Shown piece by piece: positions 35,319 through 44,029 of a stretch of DNA of 64,000 bases. The position numbers and the translations under genes are program-made. This DNA comes from Sunxiuqinia sp965372405. GTDB taxonomy: Bacteria; Bacteroidota; Bacteroidia; Bacteroidales; Prolixibacteraceae. The notes below the pieces were generated by a model. It was not told where the DNA came from. It saw only the letters and a program-made list of their open reading frames with translations, and did no database searches. The stretch is taken from positions 48,094 through 112,093 of the forward strand of contig CBDVCE010000004.1 in the NCBI GenBank assembly GCA_965372405.1. Direction: 5' to 3'. The stretch's first letter is position 1; each line of letters begins with the position of its first letter.

Positions 35319-36449
35319 ATGAAAACAACAAAATTATACCAGCTTAGTACTTTGATTTTACTAATCGTATTAAGCTCCTGTGGAAGCGCTCCAACAACCG
35401 ATGAGTTGTCAAAGCAAGATCAACTCAAACACTACAAAGAAGAACTCCATGCACTCAATCAAAAGATTACACTACTTGAAAGTGAATTGAGTGCCAATGA
35501 AAAAATAGAATATGTAAATGTGGTGGCCACAAAGCTTGAGCCTATTCAATTCAAACACTTTATTGATGTTACTGCCCGGGTTGAAGCCGATGAAGAAGTA
35601 AATGTCAGCCCTGAAGCTTCCGGAAAAATACTGGACATATTGGTTAAAGAAGGTCAGCGTGTACAAAGAGGTCAGGTTCTGGCCAAGTTAAACACAGATA
35701 TGCTTGATCGAAGTATTGAGGAATTAAAAATTTCAATGGAACTGGCCAAAACAACTTTTGAACGTCAGAAAAACCTTTGGGATCAAAAGATTGGTTCTGA
35801 GATTCAATACCTGCAGGCTAAATCAAATAAAGAATCAATGGATCGTCGTTTGGCTAGTATGGAAGCTCAGCTTGACATGGCTGAAGTTATCGCACCAGTT
35901 GACGGAGTTGTTGATGTGATCTATCAAAAGAAAGGTGAAATCGCTAGTCCTCAAATGCCATTTGCCAAGGTGGTCAACATTGATAAGCTTAAGGTTTATG
36001 GTGATGTTGCCGAAACTTATCTCACCAAAATAAAGAAGGGTGATCAGGTTTCAATCAACTTCCCCGCATTGGATTTAAATACGGAAGCCACAATTTATAC
36101 GATTGGAAACTTTATTGATCCGAACAATCGCACCTTCCGTATCCGTGTAAACATGAAGAACAACAAGGGAATGATTAAGCCAAACCTTATGGCCATCATG
36201 AAGATTGTAGATTATCAGGCAGATGATGCGTTAGTAATCCCTTCCATCTTAATTAAAGAAGATTTTAGAGGCAAATACACCTACATGGCCCAAAAGGATG
36301 GAACTACCCAGCGAGCCAAAAAAGTTTACATTGAAACTGGAGTTAACAACAATAACATGACCGAAGTTCGTGAAGGAATTGCCGCTGGTGACTTCGTAAT
36401 TTCTGAAGGATTTGAGCAGATTGTTGATGGTACAGCCATTAAATTCTAA
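35319..36449 (+). CDS. RND efflux periplasmic adaptor, lipoprotein
   Basis: A 376-residue membrane-fusion protein. The start at 35319 gives an ideal lipoprotein signal with lipobox VLSSC; an upstream in-frame ATG (35292) would add nine residues. A coiled coil of about 30 residues follows (QLKHYKEELHALNQKITLLE). Then come the lipoyl domain (VSPEASGKILDILVKEGQRV), the hairpin and the beta-barrel (LKVYGDVAETYLTKIKKGDQ). The extra N-terminal coiled coil before the lipoyl domain is a little unusual. It connects TolC and the RND pump. Confidence 0.93.
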   Translation: MKTTKLYQLSTLILLIVLSSCGSAPTTDELSKQDQLKHYKEELHALNQKITLLESELSANEKIEYVNVVATKLEPIQFKHFIDVTARVEADEEVNVSPEASGKILDILVKEGQRVQRGQVLAKLNTDMLDRSIEELKISMELAKTTFERQKNLWDQKIGSEIQYLQAKSNKESMDRRLASMEAQLDMAEVIAPVDGVVDVIYQKKGEIASPQMPFAKVVNIDKLKVYGDVAETYLTKIKKGDQVSINFPALDLNTEATIYTIGNFIDPNNRTFRIRVNMKNNKGMIKPNLMAIMKIVDYQADDALVIPSILIKEDFRGKYTYMAQKDGTTQRAKKVYIETGVNNNNMTEVREGIAAGDFVISEGFEQIVDGTAIKF

Positions 36450-36478
36450 TTCCCACAAATCAAGAAAATCATTGAAAA

Positions 36479-39400
36479 ATGGCTACACAAAATAAGAAAA
36501 AGAAAATAACCGATATTCAACGGAAGTTCGGCCCTACATACCTGGCTCTGAAGAATAAAACGACGGTTTACATTTTGACTTTTATGATTATCCTATTCGG
36601 GATTTTTTCATACAAGCAAATGCCACGGGAACTCTTTCCTGAAATCGTTATTCCAAATATTATCATACAAACCATCTATCCGGGAAACTCGCCGGTAGAT
36701 ATTGAGAATTTCATTACCCGACCCATTGAGAAGGAGCTGAAGGGGATGCAGGGCATCAAGAAGGTTTCTTCGGCCTCGTACCAGGATGTCAGTCTGATTA
36801 TTGTTGAGTTTAACACCGACTATTCCGTTAAGCAAGCATTGCAAGACACCAAGGATCAGGTAGACAAAGCCAAGTCCGAATTACCGAACGATTTGGAGAA
36901 AGATCCGCTGGTAATGGATCTTGACTTCTCCGAGTTCCCCATCATGAACGTAAATATCTCTGGTGAATTCAGCATGAAGCAGCTGAAGAAATACGCCGAG
37001 TTATTACAGGATGAGATGGAAGGCTTAAATGAAATCTCCGAAGTAAACATTCGGGGTATTGATGAGCGTGAGATTCAAATTAATGTTGATCCCTATAGGT
37101 TAGAAGCCAATGGAATGACCTTCGAGGACATTGCCTTCGCCATTCAGTTGGAGAACCTTACCATTGGAGCCGGAGAGTTTACAGCCGATCAAACCCGACG
37201 AGTTGTTCGTACGGAAGCTGACTACACCAATATGGAGCAGATTGAGAATACAATCATCAAGCTCAATAATGGAAAAGCCGTTTACTTACGAGATATCGCC
37301 GATGTAGTTGATGGGTACAAAGAACGATCAACCATTTCAAGATTGAACAACAAGCCAGTGGTAACACTTTCTGTTACTAAAAAGAGTGGCTCCAATATTC
37401 TGGAAGCAACAGAAAAAGTGAAGGACATTCTCGTAACTCAGGTTGATAAAGGTTTTTTACCTGCAAATCTGGATATCGTCATTACCAACGACACCTCAAA
37501 TCAGGTAAGAAATGAAATCTCAAACCTGGAAAACAGTATTATTCTGGGGATCATCCTGGTAATCTTTGTTTTGTTTCTTTTCCTCGGATTTAGAAACGCT
37601 TTGTTCTCCGGATTGGCCATTCCAATTTCCATGTTCCTTTCATTTATTATCCTGAAAAGTACCGGGGTAACCTTGAACAACATGGTGCTGTTTAGCCTTA
37701 TTCTGGCTTTGGGGATGTTGGTTGATAATGCCATTGTGGTTGTAGAGAATGTTTACCGTTTGCATAGTCAGGGATTCTCATTAATATCGGCCACCAAAAA
37801 GGGAGTCAGTGAGATTGCCTTTCCCATTATCTCATCAACACTAACCACATTAGCAGCTTTCTTCCCGCTCATGCTTTGGGAAGGTGTTGTGGGTGAGTTC
37901 ATGAAGATTCTTCCGCACACACTAATTATTGTATTATCATCCAGTCTGTTTGTTGCTTTGGTGCTAAATCCACCGTTCATTGCGACATTCATGAAGATTG
38001 AAGATATTGAAGCAAAACTTAATAGTAAGAACATCTTTAAATGGGCAACAATTATTGCTCTATTCTCTGTTCCGTTCTATATAATCGGATCATTTGCAAT
38101 GGCCAATATTCTGGCTGTAATTGCAATCATGATGGCGCTGAATCCAATCGCATTCAGACCTCTGGCACGCTGGTTCCAGACAAAAGTGCTGGTATGGATG
38201 GAGAATATGTATGAGAAGCAACTACGACATGCCCTGTCAGGTTGGAAGCCAACCATGTACTTTGGGGGAACAATCTTTTTATTGTTTGCATCCATTGCAT
38301 TTTTTGTTGCCAGACAACCTGTTGTTGTATTTTTCCCAGACTCTGAACCTCCATCAATTTATGTGACTATGGAACTCCCATTAGGAACATCTATTGAGAA
38401 AACAGATGAGTTTTCGAAACGTGCTGAAAAGATAGTAAAGGAAACAGTTCAGCCTTACCTCCACATTATCAAATCGGTTACAACCAATGTGGGAACAGGA
38501 AAAGGGAGCATGTTCGAAAGCGGAAACAATAGCAGTCCGAATAAATCGCTAACCTCAATTTCCTTTGTTGAATACAAATATCGAGGGGGTATAAACACCT
38601 CTGAAATTATGAAGGAGCTTACCATGAACCTGGAGGGATTTGTTGGTGCCAAAATTTACGTTGAGAAAGAAGATCAGGGGCCTCCTGTTGGAGCGCCTAT
38701 TAATATTGAAGTTACCGGTGATGAATTTAATCAGTTGATCAAGATTACCGATGATTTCATGACCCTGATCAATAAAGATAATATTACCGGTATTGATGAA
38801 TTAAAGCTGGATGTCAACATCAACCAGCCAGAAATGCTCATTCATATTGATCGTGAGAAAGCTCGTCGCTACGAACTTTCAACACAGGCAATTGGTATGG
38901 CATTGCGTAATTCGCTCTATGGTTATGATGCCGGAAACTTTAAAGAAGGTGAAGATGAGTATGATATTTTCATACGACTAAAAGAAGAATACCGTAATGA
39001 TGTTTCAACCCTAATGAATCAAACGCTTATGGTAGAAGATAGACGGATTCCAATTTCAGCAGTTGCTGAAGTTGAATACTCATCAACTTTCGACAAAGTG
39101 AACAGGATTAACAACCGTAGGGTAATTACTGTTTCATCCAATGTGGTTGAAGGCTATAATCCCAACGAAATAAACGAACGCATTAAGCTCGTACTGGCCG
39201 ACTATGAAATGCCTCGCGGTTACTCTTACGAATTTACTGGAGAACAGCAGGAACAAGATGAAAGTAGTGCCTTCCTTATCTTTGCACTCTTTGTAGCAAT
39301 TGCATTGATTGGTTTGATTCTGGTTACTCAGTTCAACTCATTCATTCGTCCAATGATTATTATCGTTACCGTTGTGTTTAGTACCATCGGTGTATTCCTT

Positions 39401-39946
39401 GGACTTGCCATTTTTAGCATGGAATTCGTTATTATCATGACCGGAATTGGGATTATCTCCCTGGCAGGAATTGTGGTGAACAACGGTATCGTATTAATTG
39501 ACTACATCGACCTGCTACGAAAACGGAAACGTGAAAGTCTAAAATTGTCAGTAAAGGCATTCCTTAGCGTTAAAGATGAGATTGAGTGTTTGGTGCTGGC
39601 AGGAAAAACCAGGTTACGCCCTGTTCTGCTAACAGCTATTACAACCGTACTTGGGTTGTTGCCATTGGCCATCGGACTAAACTTCGATTTCTTTGGATTA
39701 TTTACCCACTTTGATCCGGCATTCTCCATCGGAAACGAAAGCGTTGCCTTCTGGGGGCCTATGTCATGGACAGTAATCTTCGGACTAACATTTGCGACCT
39801 TCTTAACCTTATTAATTTCACCGGTAATGTACCTGCTAACCATCCGATTTAATTATCGAATTAAGAAATGGACAAATACACTACCAGACGATAGCCAGCG
39901 ATATATTGCTAGCACTGACGAAGATGTTGATGAGGATGATGAATAA
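36479..39946 (+). CDS. RND efflux transporter permease (AcrB/HAE1 type)
   Basis: A 1155-residue inner-membrane proton-driven pump with two halves of six helices and large periplasmic loops. IYPGNSPVDIENFITRPIEKEL is the porter-domain start. GMLVDNAIVVVENVYRL is helix 4; AcrB has two aspartates here and this protein has Asp then Asn, a variant common in the family. GLAGIVVNNGIVLIDYIDLL-like sequence (ISLAGIVVNNGIVLIDYIDL) marks helix 10. The C-terminus is acidic (STDEDVDEDDE). It is about 100 residues longer than AcrB, in part by the loop around residues 505-590 and the tail. Confidence 0.95.
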   Translation: MATQNKKKKITDIQRKFGPTYLALKNKTTVYILTFMIILFGIFSYKQMPRELFPEIVIPNIIIQTIYPGNSPVDIENFITRPIEKELKGMQGIKKVSSASYQDVSLIIVEFNTDYSVKQALQDTKDQVDKAKSELPNDLEKDPLVMDLDFSEFPIMNVNISGEFSMKQLKKYAELLQDEMEGLNEISEVNIRGIDEREIQINVDPYRLEANGMTFEDIAFAIQLENLTIGAGEFTADQTRRVVRTEADYTNMEQIENTIIKLNNGKAVYLRDIADVVDGYKERSTISRLNNKPVVTLSVTKKSGSNILEATEKVKDILVTQVDKGFLPANLDIVITNDTSNQVRNEISNLENSIILGIILVIFVLFLFLGFRNALFSGLAIPISMFLSFIILKSTGVTLNNMVLFSLILALGMLVDNAIVVVENVYRLHSQGFSLISATKKGVSEIAFPIISSTLTTLAAFFPLMLWEGVVGEFMKILPHTLIIVLSSSLFVALVLNPPFIATFMKIEDIEAKLNSKNIFKWATIIALFSVPFYIIGSFAMANILAVIAIMMALNPIAFRPLARWFQTKVLVWMENMYEKQLRHALSGWKPTMYFGGTIFLLFASIAFFVARQPVVVFFPDSEPPSIYVTMELPLGTSIEKTDEFSKRAEKIVKETVQPYLHIIKSVTTNVGTGKGSMFESGNNSSPNKSLTSISFVEYKYRGGINTSEIMKELTMNLEGFVGAKIYVEKEDQGPPVGAPINIEVTGDEFNQLIKITDDFMTLINKDNITGIDELKLDVNINQPEMLIHIDREKARRYELSTQAIGMALRNSLYGYDAGNFKEGEDEYDIFIRLKEEYRNDVSTLMNQTLMVEDRRIPISAVAEVEYSSTFDKVNRINNRRVITVSSNVVEGYNPNEINERIKLVLADYEMPRGYSYEFTGEQQEQDESSAFLIFALFVAIALIGLILVTQFNSFIRPMIIIVTVVFSTIGVFLGLAIFSMEFVIIMTGIGIISLAGIVVNNGIVLIDYIDLLRKRKRESLKLSVKAFLSVKDEIECLVLAGKTRLRPVLLTAITTVLGLLPLAIGLNFDFFGLFTHFDPAFSIGNESVAFWGPMSWTVIFGLTFATFLTLLISPVMYLLTIRFNYRIKKWTNTLPDDSQRYIASTDEDVDEDDE

Positions 39947-39970
39947 AACATACATGTTATAAGAACAAAA

Positions 39971-40010
39971 AGGGCTGTCCATTAATTATTGGATGGCTCT
40001 TTTGCATTTT
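39971..40010 (+). terminator. Terminator of the RND operon
   Basis: An 11-bp stem AGGGCTGTCCA / TGGATGGCTCT (three G-U pairs) with an eight-base loop is followed by TTTGCATTTT. Confidence 0.7.
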
Positions 40011-40058
40011 GAGCCTTTGCAGATCATTTGCATAAATTAAAAATTGTTCTTTTATTTG

Positions 40059-40073
40059 TAGACGACTGGTCTA
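40059..40073. promoter_or_regulatory. Palindromic operator TAGAC-N5-GTCTA of the NemR-like regulator
   Basis: A perfect 15-bp dyad, TAGACGACTGGTCTA, ends 12 bases before the ATG at 40086. It overlaps the region just after a weak -7 element (TTTATTTG at 40051-40058), so binding would block transcription. The half-site resembles that of NemR (TAGACC, from memory). Confidence 0.6.
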
Positions 40074-40085
40074 TTATGTATTGAA

Positions 40086-40664
40086 ATGAAAACTGACACT
40101 AAATTAAGACTCCTTGAAATTGGAGCGCATATAATTCTGTTAAAGGGATATAACAGTACAGGCATTAAAGAAATTCTGGATAAAGCGGGAATTCCCAAAG
40201 GCTCTTTTTATTTTTATTTTAAGAGTAAGGAAGCATATGGTCTAGAAATCCTGGATTATTATTCGATTCAAGTTCTGAGTTTGCTCGAACAAAATCTAAA
40301 TAATATTGAGGAAACAATTCCAATACGAATTAAAACTTTTTTTAATGATTTTCTTAATCCTTTTTGCGAGTTGGATTTTAAAGGAGGTTGTCCATTTGGC
40401 AATATTGCCCTTGAAATGGCCGATTTAAATGAAGCTTTTCGTACAAAAATTAAATCAATATTCGATTTAATGATAACTCAAATTGCACAAAAAATACAAG
40501 AAGGTATCGAAAAGGGAGAAATAAAAGAAGTGGATGATTCTCGTGCAATTTCGGAATTTATCTTCTTTTCATGGGAAGGCATCATCATGCAAATGAAACT
40601 GAATAAAAATAAATTACCATTAGTTAATTTTAATAAACAAGTATTTGAAACACTTCTAAATTGA
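40086..40664 (+). CDS. TetR-family regulator, NemR-like
   Basis: A 192-residue repressor. The helix-turn-helix is GIKEILDKAGIPKGSFYFYF. After it comes KSKEAYGLEILDYYS, typical of the NemR/AcuR branch. Cys94 and Cys102 (NPFCELDFKGGC) have the same eight-residue spacing as the redox cysteines Cys98 and Cys106 that I recall in E. coli NemR, which senses electrophiles and hypochlorous acid. A perfect dyad precedes the gene, suggesting autorepression. It is four bases upstream of a flavin-binding-type gene, its probable target. Confidence 0.88.
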   Translation: MKTDTKLRLLEIGAHIILLKGYNSTGIKEILDKAGIPKGSFYFYFKSKEAYGLEILDYYSIQVLSLLEQNLNNIEETIPIRIKTFFNDFLNPFCELDFKGGCPFGNIALEMADLNEAFRTKIKSIFDLMITQIAQKIQEGIEKGEIKEVDDSRAISEFIFFSWEGIIMQMKLNKNKLPLVNFNKQVFETLLN

Positions 40665-40668
40665 ACAG

Positions 40669-41118
40669 ATGAATAAAGAAATTTTCAATAAAATTAGTAG
40701 CTATTTAAGTTCGCATGATAAATTAACTCTTGCAACTGTAAATGAGAATGGGAAACCAATTGCCCACACAGTGGAATATGTGTCTGACGGAAATACTGTT
40801 TATTTTGCATCACACGCTGATAAGAGAAAAATCCAAAATATTATGAAAATGGATGATATAGCATATACCGTTGATCAGGATTATGACGATTGGAATACAA
40901 TTGAGGGTATTCAGATGATTGGGAAGGCCGAAATTTTGCAAACTGAGCAGGAAATTGGTGCAGTAATGGGATTGTTTATGCAAAAATTCCCACAATTGAC
41001 TAACATGCCTCAAGATTTTGCAGCTCAATTACGAATCGTAAAAATAAATCCGATTGAAGGAAGATACCTGAACAACAATATAAGTTATGGTCATTTTGAT
41101 CAAATCAATTATAATTAG
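40669..41118 (+). CDS. Pyridoxamine 5'-phosphate oxidase-fold protein
   Basis: A 149-residue small split-barrel protein. LTLATVNENGKPIAHTVEYV and NTVYFASHADKRKIQNIMKM are the strands that bind FMN or a related cofactor in this fold. The later part (IEGIQMIGKAEILQTEQEIG) also fits. It likely reduces or binds a small electrophile or cofactor, but the true substrate is unknown. It is cotranscribed with the NemR-like regulator, so an electrophile-stress role is plausible. Confidence 0.85.
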   Translation: MNKEIFNKISSYLSSHDKLTLATVNENGKPIAHTVEYVSDGNTVYFASHADKRKIQNIMKMDDIAYTVDQDYDDWNTIEGIQMIGKAEILQTEQEIGAVMGLFMQKFPQLTNMPQDFAAQLRIVKINPIEGRYLNNNISYGHFDQINYN

Positions 41119-41140
41119 GCCAAGAAGCAACAATAGTTTA

Positions 41141-41302
41141 AGAAACTGTTTAAGTTTTGTTTTTGAGATAGGTTTTTGATAGATTAAGTTCTCAGGCAAG
41201 GCAAAATTGACGCGAATAGCACCGCTATTTAAGGAGATTTTAACGAAGCATGAGGGCTTAAGGCGCAAAAAGATACCAAAGGATAAAATTTAAACAGTTT
41301 CT
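41141..41302. mobile_element. 162-bp MITE-like element with 18-bp terminal inverted repeats
   Basis: The left end AGAAACTGTTTAAGTTTT (41141-41158) and the right end (41285-41302) are inverted copies with one mismatch. The interior is also roughly self-complementary (TTAAG..CTCA..GC against GC..TGAG..CTTAA) around a central hairpin AATAGC-ACC-GCTATT, so the whole element can fold as one long hairpin. It codes for nothing. It sits between the PNPOx-fold gene and its terminator. No clear target-site duplication was found. Confidence 0.65.
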
Positions 41303-41337
41303 AAGCCAGAGCAATCATAAATGTCCTGGCTTTTTTA
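41303..41337 (+). terminator. Terminator of the NemR-like operon
   Basis: AAGCCAG (41303-41309) pairs with CTGGCTT (41326-41332), followed by a run of T. It is directly adjacent to the right end of the MITE-like element. Confidence 0.7.
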
Positions 41338-41364
41338 TGCCAAGTTTTGCCACGTAGAATAGAG

Positions 41365-41606
41365 GGATATCATCTTCTGAAAAGATGACATCCTTATAAA
41401 AACCTTGCGCTAATGCATATTTGTAATCTGCATTCTGTAGCAGTGAATCTGTGACCAGGCCATGCTACAATGCTCCGTTGGAGCTAAGACTCAGCAACAT
41501 GTCAAGATTAGATAACCCATAAACAAATTGAATGCCCCAAGGGTGCATGGTACATTAGCATAGTCAATAAAATTCACAAAGCTCTGAAAGGGCGAAAGCA
41601 ATACTT
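41365..41606. repeat. Cluster of extragenic palindromes (region A)
   Basis: This stretch has no gene but several hairpins: GGATATCATCTT/AAGATGACATCC (41365-41393), GTAGCA/TGCTAC (41437-41468) and GCTCC-GTT-GGAGC (41472-41484). GTACATTAGCATAGTC (41550-41565) occurs exactly inverted at 56307-56322. GCTCTGAAAGGGCGAAAGCA (41581-41600) resembles 56393-56412. The two regions therefore hold copies of one dispersed repeat family. Confidence 0.6.
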
Positions 41607-41642
41607 TTGACATCAATCACGTTTATGGCCATAAAATCTTTC

Positions 41643-41650
41643 TACATTTG
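41643..41650 (+). promoter_or_regulatory. -7 element of the DapF-like gene
   Basis: TACATTTG fits TAnnTTTG, 27 bp before the ATG at 41678. It overlaps an in-frame TTG at 41648 and argues against that start. Confidence 0.45.
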
Positions 41651-41677
41651 TTAAATCAATCTTTTGGATCAATAATT

Positions 41678-42538
41678 ATGAAGAACTTTTTCGTTAAAAC
41701 ACATGGCCTGGGTAACGATTATGTCGTAATGGACAGCAAGGATGTCAGTTTTGAAATGAACGTTGAAAACATTAAGACCATTTGTGATGTGCATTATGGG
41801 ATTGGCTCAGACGGTATTTTGCTTTTGGTGGATTCTCCCAAAGCCGAATTTGGTTTGCGCATCTTAAATCCGGATGGTTCAGAAGCTGAGAAAAGCGGGA
41901 ATGGTCTTCGTATTTTTGCTAAGTTTTTGTTTGATTACGAATACACGAAAAATAAATCATTTAGTATTGACACACTTGGGGGAGTTGTACAGGCAGAAGT
42001 TATTAAAACTGACAATGACAAAGCCCGAATGATAAAAGTGGATATGGGTGCTGCTATTTTTGAAGCAGAAAATGTTCCGGTAAATAGTGAGTTGTCCGAA
42101 TGTCTTGATGAAGAACTTCAATTGGATGGAACTTCTTATCTGATTAATTGTGTTTCGGTGGGCAACCCACATTGCATTGTTATGAAGGAGGAATTGTCGA
42201 TTGATGAGATTATGCAGTATGGTAGTCAGATCGAGAATCATCCTAAATTCCCGAATCGTATTAATGTGCAGTTTGTAAAAGTACTTTCTCCCTCTGAAGT
42301 TGAAATCCTGATTTGGGAACGTGGCGCTGGTTACACGCTTGCTTCCGGTAGTTCATCGAGTGCCGTTGCTGCCATGATGGTGAAAAAAGGGTTGACCGAA
42401 CGAAATATTACCATGAAAATGCCTGGAGGTGAGTTGAAACTGCAAATTGATGAGGATTGGCAAATTCATATGACTGGTGAAGTTCGTGAAATTGCCCGTG
42501 GTTATTTGAGTGCCGAACTTTTATCAGATCTCAGTTAA
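41678..42538 (+). CDS. DapF-like protein with both catalytic cysteines replaced by serine
   Basis: A 286-residue protein clearly of the diaminopimelate epimerase fold: FFVKTHGLGNDYVVMD, GIGSDGILLL, NPDGSEAEKSGNGLRIF, VSVGNPHCIVM, NRINVQFV and WERGAGYTLASGSSSSAVAA. In true DapF the acid/base pair is Cys73 in the E-x-CGNG motif and Cys217 in the LACGTG motif. Here they are Ser73 (AGC codon) and Ser223 (TCC codon). With both thiols missing, the two-thiol epimerisation would not be expected to work, so annotation as DapF is doubtful. A LysA-like gene follows after 110 bp. DapL, which makes LL-diaminopimelate, is encoded at 57.9 kb, so the cell still needs a working epimerase elsewhere or via this protein. 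Confidence 0.9.
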   Translation: MKNFFVKTHGLGNDYVVMDSKDVSFEMNVENIKTICDVHYGIGSDGILLLVDSPKAEFGLRILNPDGSEAEKSGNGLRIFAKFLFDYEYTKNKSFSIDTLGGVVQAEVIKTDNDKARMIKVDMGAAIFEAENVPVNSELSECLDEELQLDGTSYLINCVSVGNPHCIVMKEELSIDEIMQYGSQIENHPKFPNRINVQFVKVLSPSEVEILIWERGAGYTLASGSSSSAVAAMMVKKGLTERNITMKMPGGELKLQIDEDWQIHMTGEVREIARGYLSAELLSDLS

Positions 42539-42615
42539 ATACTTTCAATCTTAAACATTCTGTTAAGAGCTGCTTTACTTATGAAGATTTAATCTAAATA
42601 ATTCTTTCAAATCCA

Positions 42616-42623
42616 TATCTTTG
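42616..42623 (+). promoter_or_regulatory. -7 element of the LysA-like gene
   Basis: TATCTTTG fits TAnnTTTG, 25 bp before the ATG at 42649. The gene may thus be transcribed independently of the DapF-like gene. Confidence 0.45.
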
Positions 42624-42648
42624 TGTTTCGCTAAAAAAGATAGAAGAT

Positions 42649-43911
42649 ATGCTGGCAAAAAATTTACCCTTTAGTAAGGAACAACTTGATGAGATTTGTA
42701 AGAAGCATCCAACACCTTTTCATATTTACGATGAAAAAGCAATATTGGACAATGCTCAAAAGTTTGTTGATTCATTTTCATGGAATGAAGGCTTCAAAGA
42801 GTTTTATGCAATTAAAGCTGCCCCAAATCCATTTTTAATGAAGCTCCTTCGCGGCAAGGGTTTTGGAATAGATTGTAGCTCGATGGCCGAACTTATGTTG
42901 GCCGAAAGTGTAGGAATGCGTGGTGAGGAAATCATGTTTACTTCAAACGATACCCCGGCTGCAGAGTACAAAAAGGCGATGGAACTAGGTGCAATTATCA
43001 ATCTGGACGATATTAAGCACATTGAATATCTTGAAAAGCATGTTGGATTGCCAGAGTTATTAAGCTTCAGATATAATCCCGGAGCATTGAAGGGTGGAAA
43101 CATCATTATTGGAAATCCGGAGGACTCAAAATACGGATTTACCCGCGAACAGCTCTTTGAAGGTTATAAATTGGCCAAGGAAAAAGGGGTAAAGCGTTTT
43201 GGACTTCATACCATGGTTGCCTCAAACGAATTGGATCCTGACTATTTCATTGAAACTGCAGAAATCATTTTTGATGTGATTACTGACATATCAAAAGAAT
43301 TAGATATTCATTTTGAATTTGCTAATCTGGGCGGAGGAATTGGTATTCCTTATAAGAACGAGCATAAGCCGGTTGATTTAAACCATGTAAGTAAAGGAAT
43401 TCAGAATTTATATGAGAAGATGATTGTTGGAAATGGGCTTGCACCTTTGAAAGTTTATTTTGAATCGGGGCGTGCAATTACCGGACCTTATGGTTATCTG
43501 GTTTCTAAAGTATTGCATATTAAAGAAACTTATAAAAAATATGCAGGTCTTGATTCATGTATGACTGATCTTATGCGTCCTGCACTTTACGGGGCTTATC
43601 ACCATATTACGGTTGTGGGAAAACAAGATAAGGAGCATAGGAATTTATATGATGTAACAGGATCTCTTTGTGAGAACAACGATAAATTTGCTATTAACCG
43701 TTTATTGCCGGAGATTGAACCTGATGATTTGGTTGTGATTCATGATACCGGAGCACATGGACATTCCATGGGTTTTAATTATAATGGTAAACTTCGATCA
43801 GCGGAACTTCTTTTGCGTGAGAATGGTGATGTGGTTGAAATACGAAGAGCTGAAACTTACGATGATTTATTTGGCACGCTTGACTTTGATTCAGTGGCTA
43901 AGTTTGAATAG
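42649..43911 (+). CDS. LysA-like PLP-dependent amino-acid decarboxylase (fold type III)
   Basis: A 420-residue enzyme of the diaminopimelate/ornithine decarboxylase superfamily. Lys56 in FYAIKAAPNP would bind pyridoxal phosphate. FGIDCSSMAELMLA, GIPYKNEHKP following a glycine loop (FANLGGGIG), the phosphate-binding FESGRAITG and Cys341 in GSLCENND fit the family. Diaminopimelate decarboxylases usually read CES(G/S)D at that place; CENND here, and the LHTMVASN segment, set it somewhat apart. Lysine formation from meso-diaminopimelate is the default guess. Its neighbour, the Ser/Ser DapF-like gene, suggests a related but different substrate is possible. Confidence 0.85.
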   Translation: MLAKNLPFSKEQLDEICKKHPTPFHIYDEKAILDNAQKFVDSFSWNEGFKEFYAIKAAPNPFLMKLLRGKGFGIDCSSMAELMLAESVGMRGEEIMFTSNDTPAAEYKKAMELGAIINLDDIKHIEYLEKHVGLPELLSFRYNPGALKGGNIIIGNPEDSKYGFTREQLFEGYKLAKEKGVKRFGLHTMVASNELDPDYFIETAEIIFDVITDISKELDIHFEFANLGGGIGIPYKNEHKPVDLNHVSKGIQNLYEKMIVGNGLAPLKVYFESGRAITGPYGYLVSKVLHIKETYKKYAGLDSCMTDLMRPALYGAYHHITVVGKQDKEHRNLYDVTGSLCENNDKFAINRLLPEIEPDDLVVIHDTGAHGHSMGFNYNGKLRSAELLLRENGDVVEIRRAETYDDLFGTLDFDSVAKFE

Positions 43912-43940
43912 TCGATATTGCTTTACATGATAATATTATT

Positions 43941-43970
43941 TTGAGGTCACATTATGTGGCCTCAAGTTTT
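43941..43970 (+). terminator. Terminator after the LysA-like gene
   Basis: TTGAGGTCACA / TGTGGCCTCAA, an 11-bp stem with one G-U pair and loop TTA, is followed by GTTTTTAC. Confidence 0.75.
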
Positions 43971-44029
43971 TACTGCTAGTTACCATTGTTTTGCGGATTT
44001 ATATTCTAGATTAATTGTTCTTAAAGGAA

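Noticed and set aside
41119..41677. A CRISPR array in the repeat-rich gap
   Set aside because: The repeats are palindromes of different sequence and spacing, not regular direct repeats with spacers, and no cas gene is present.
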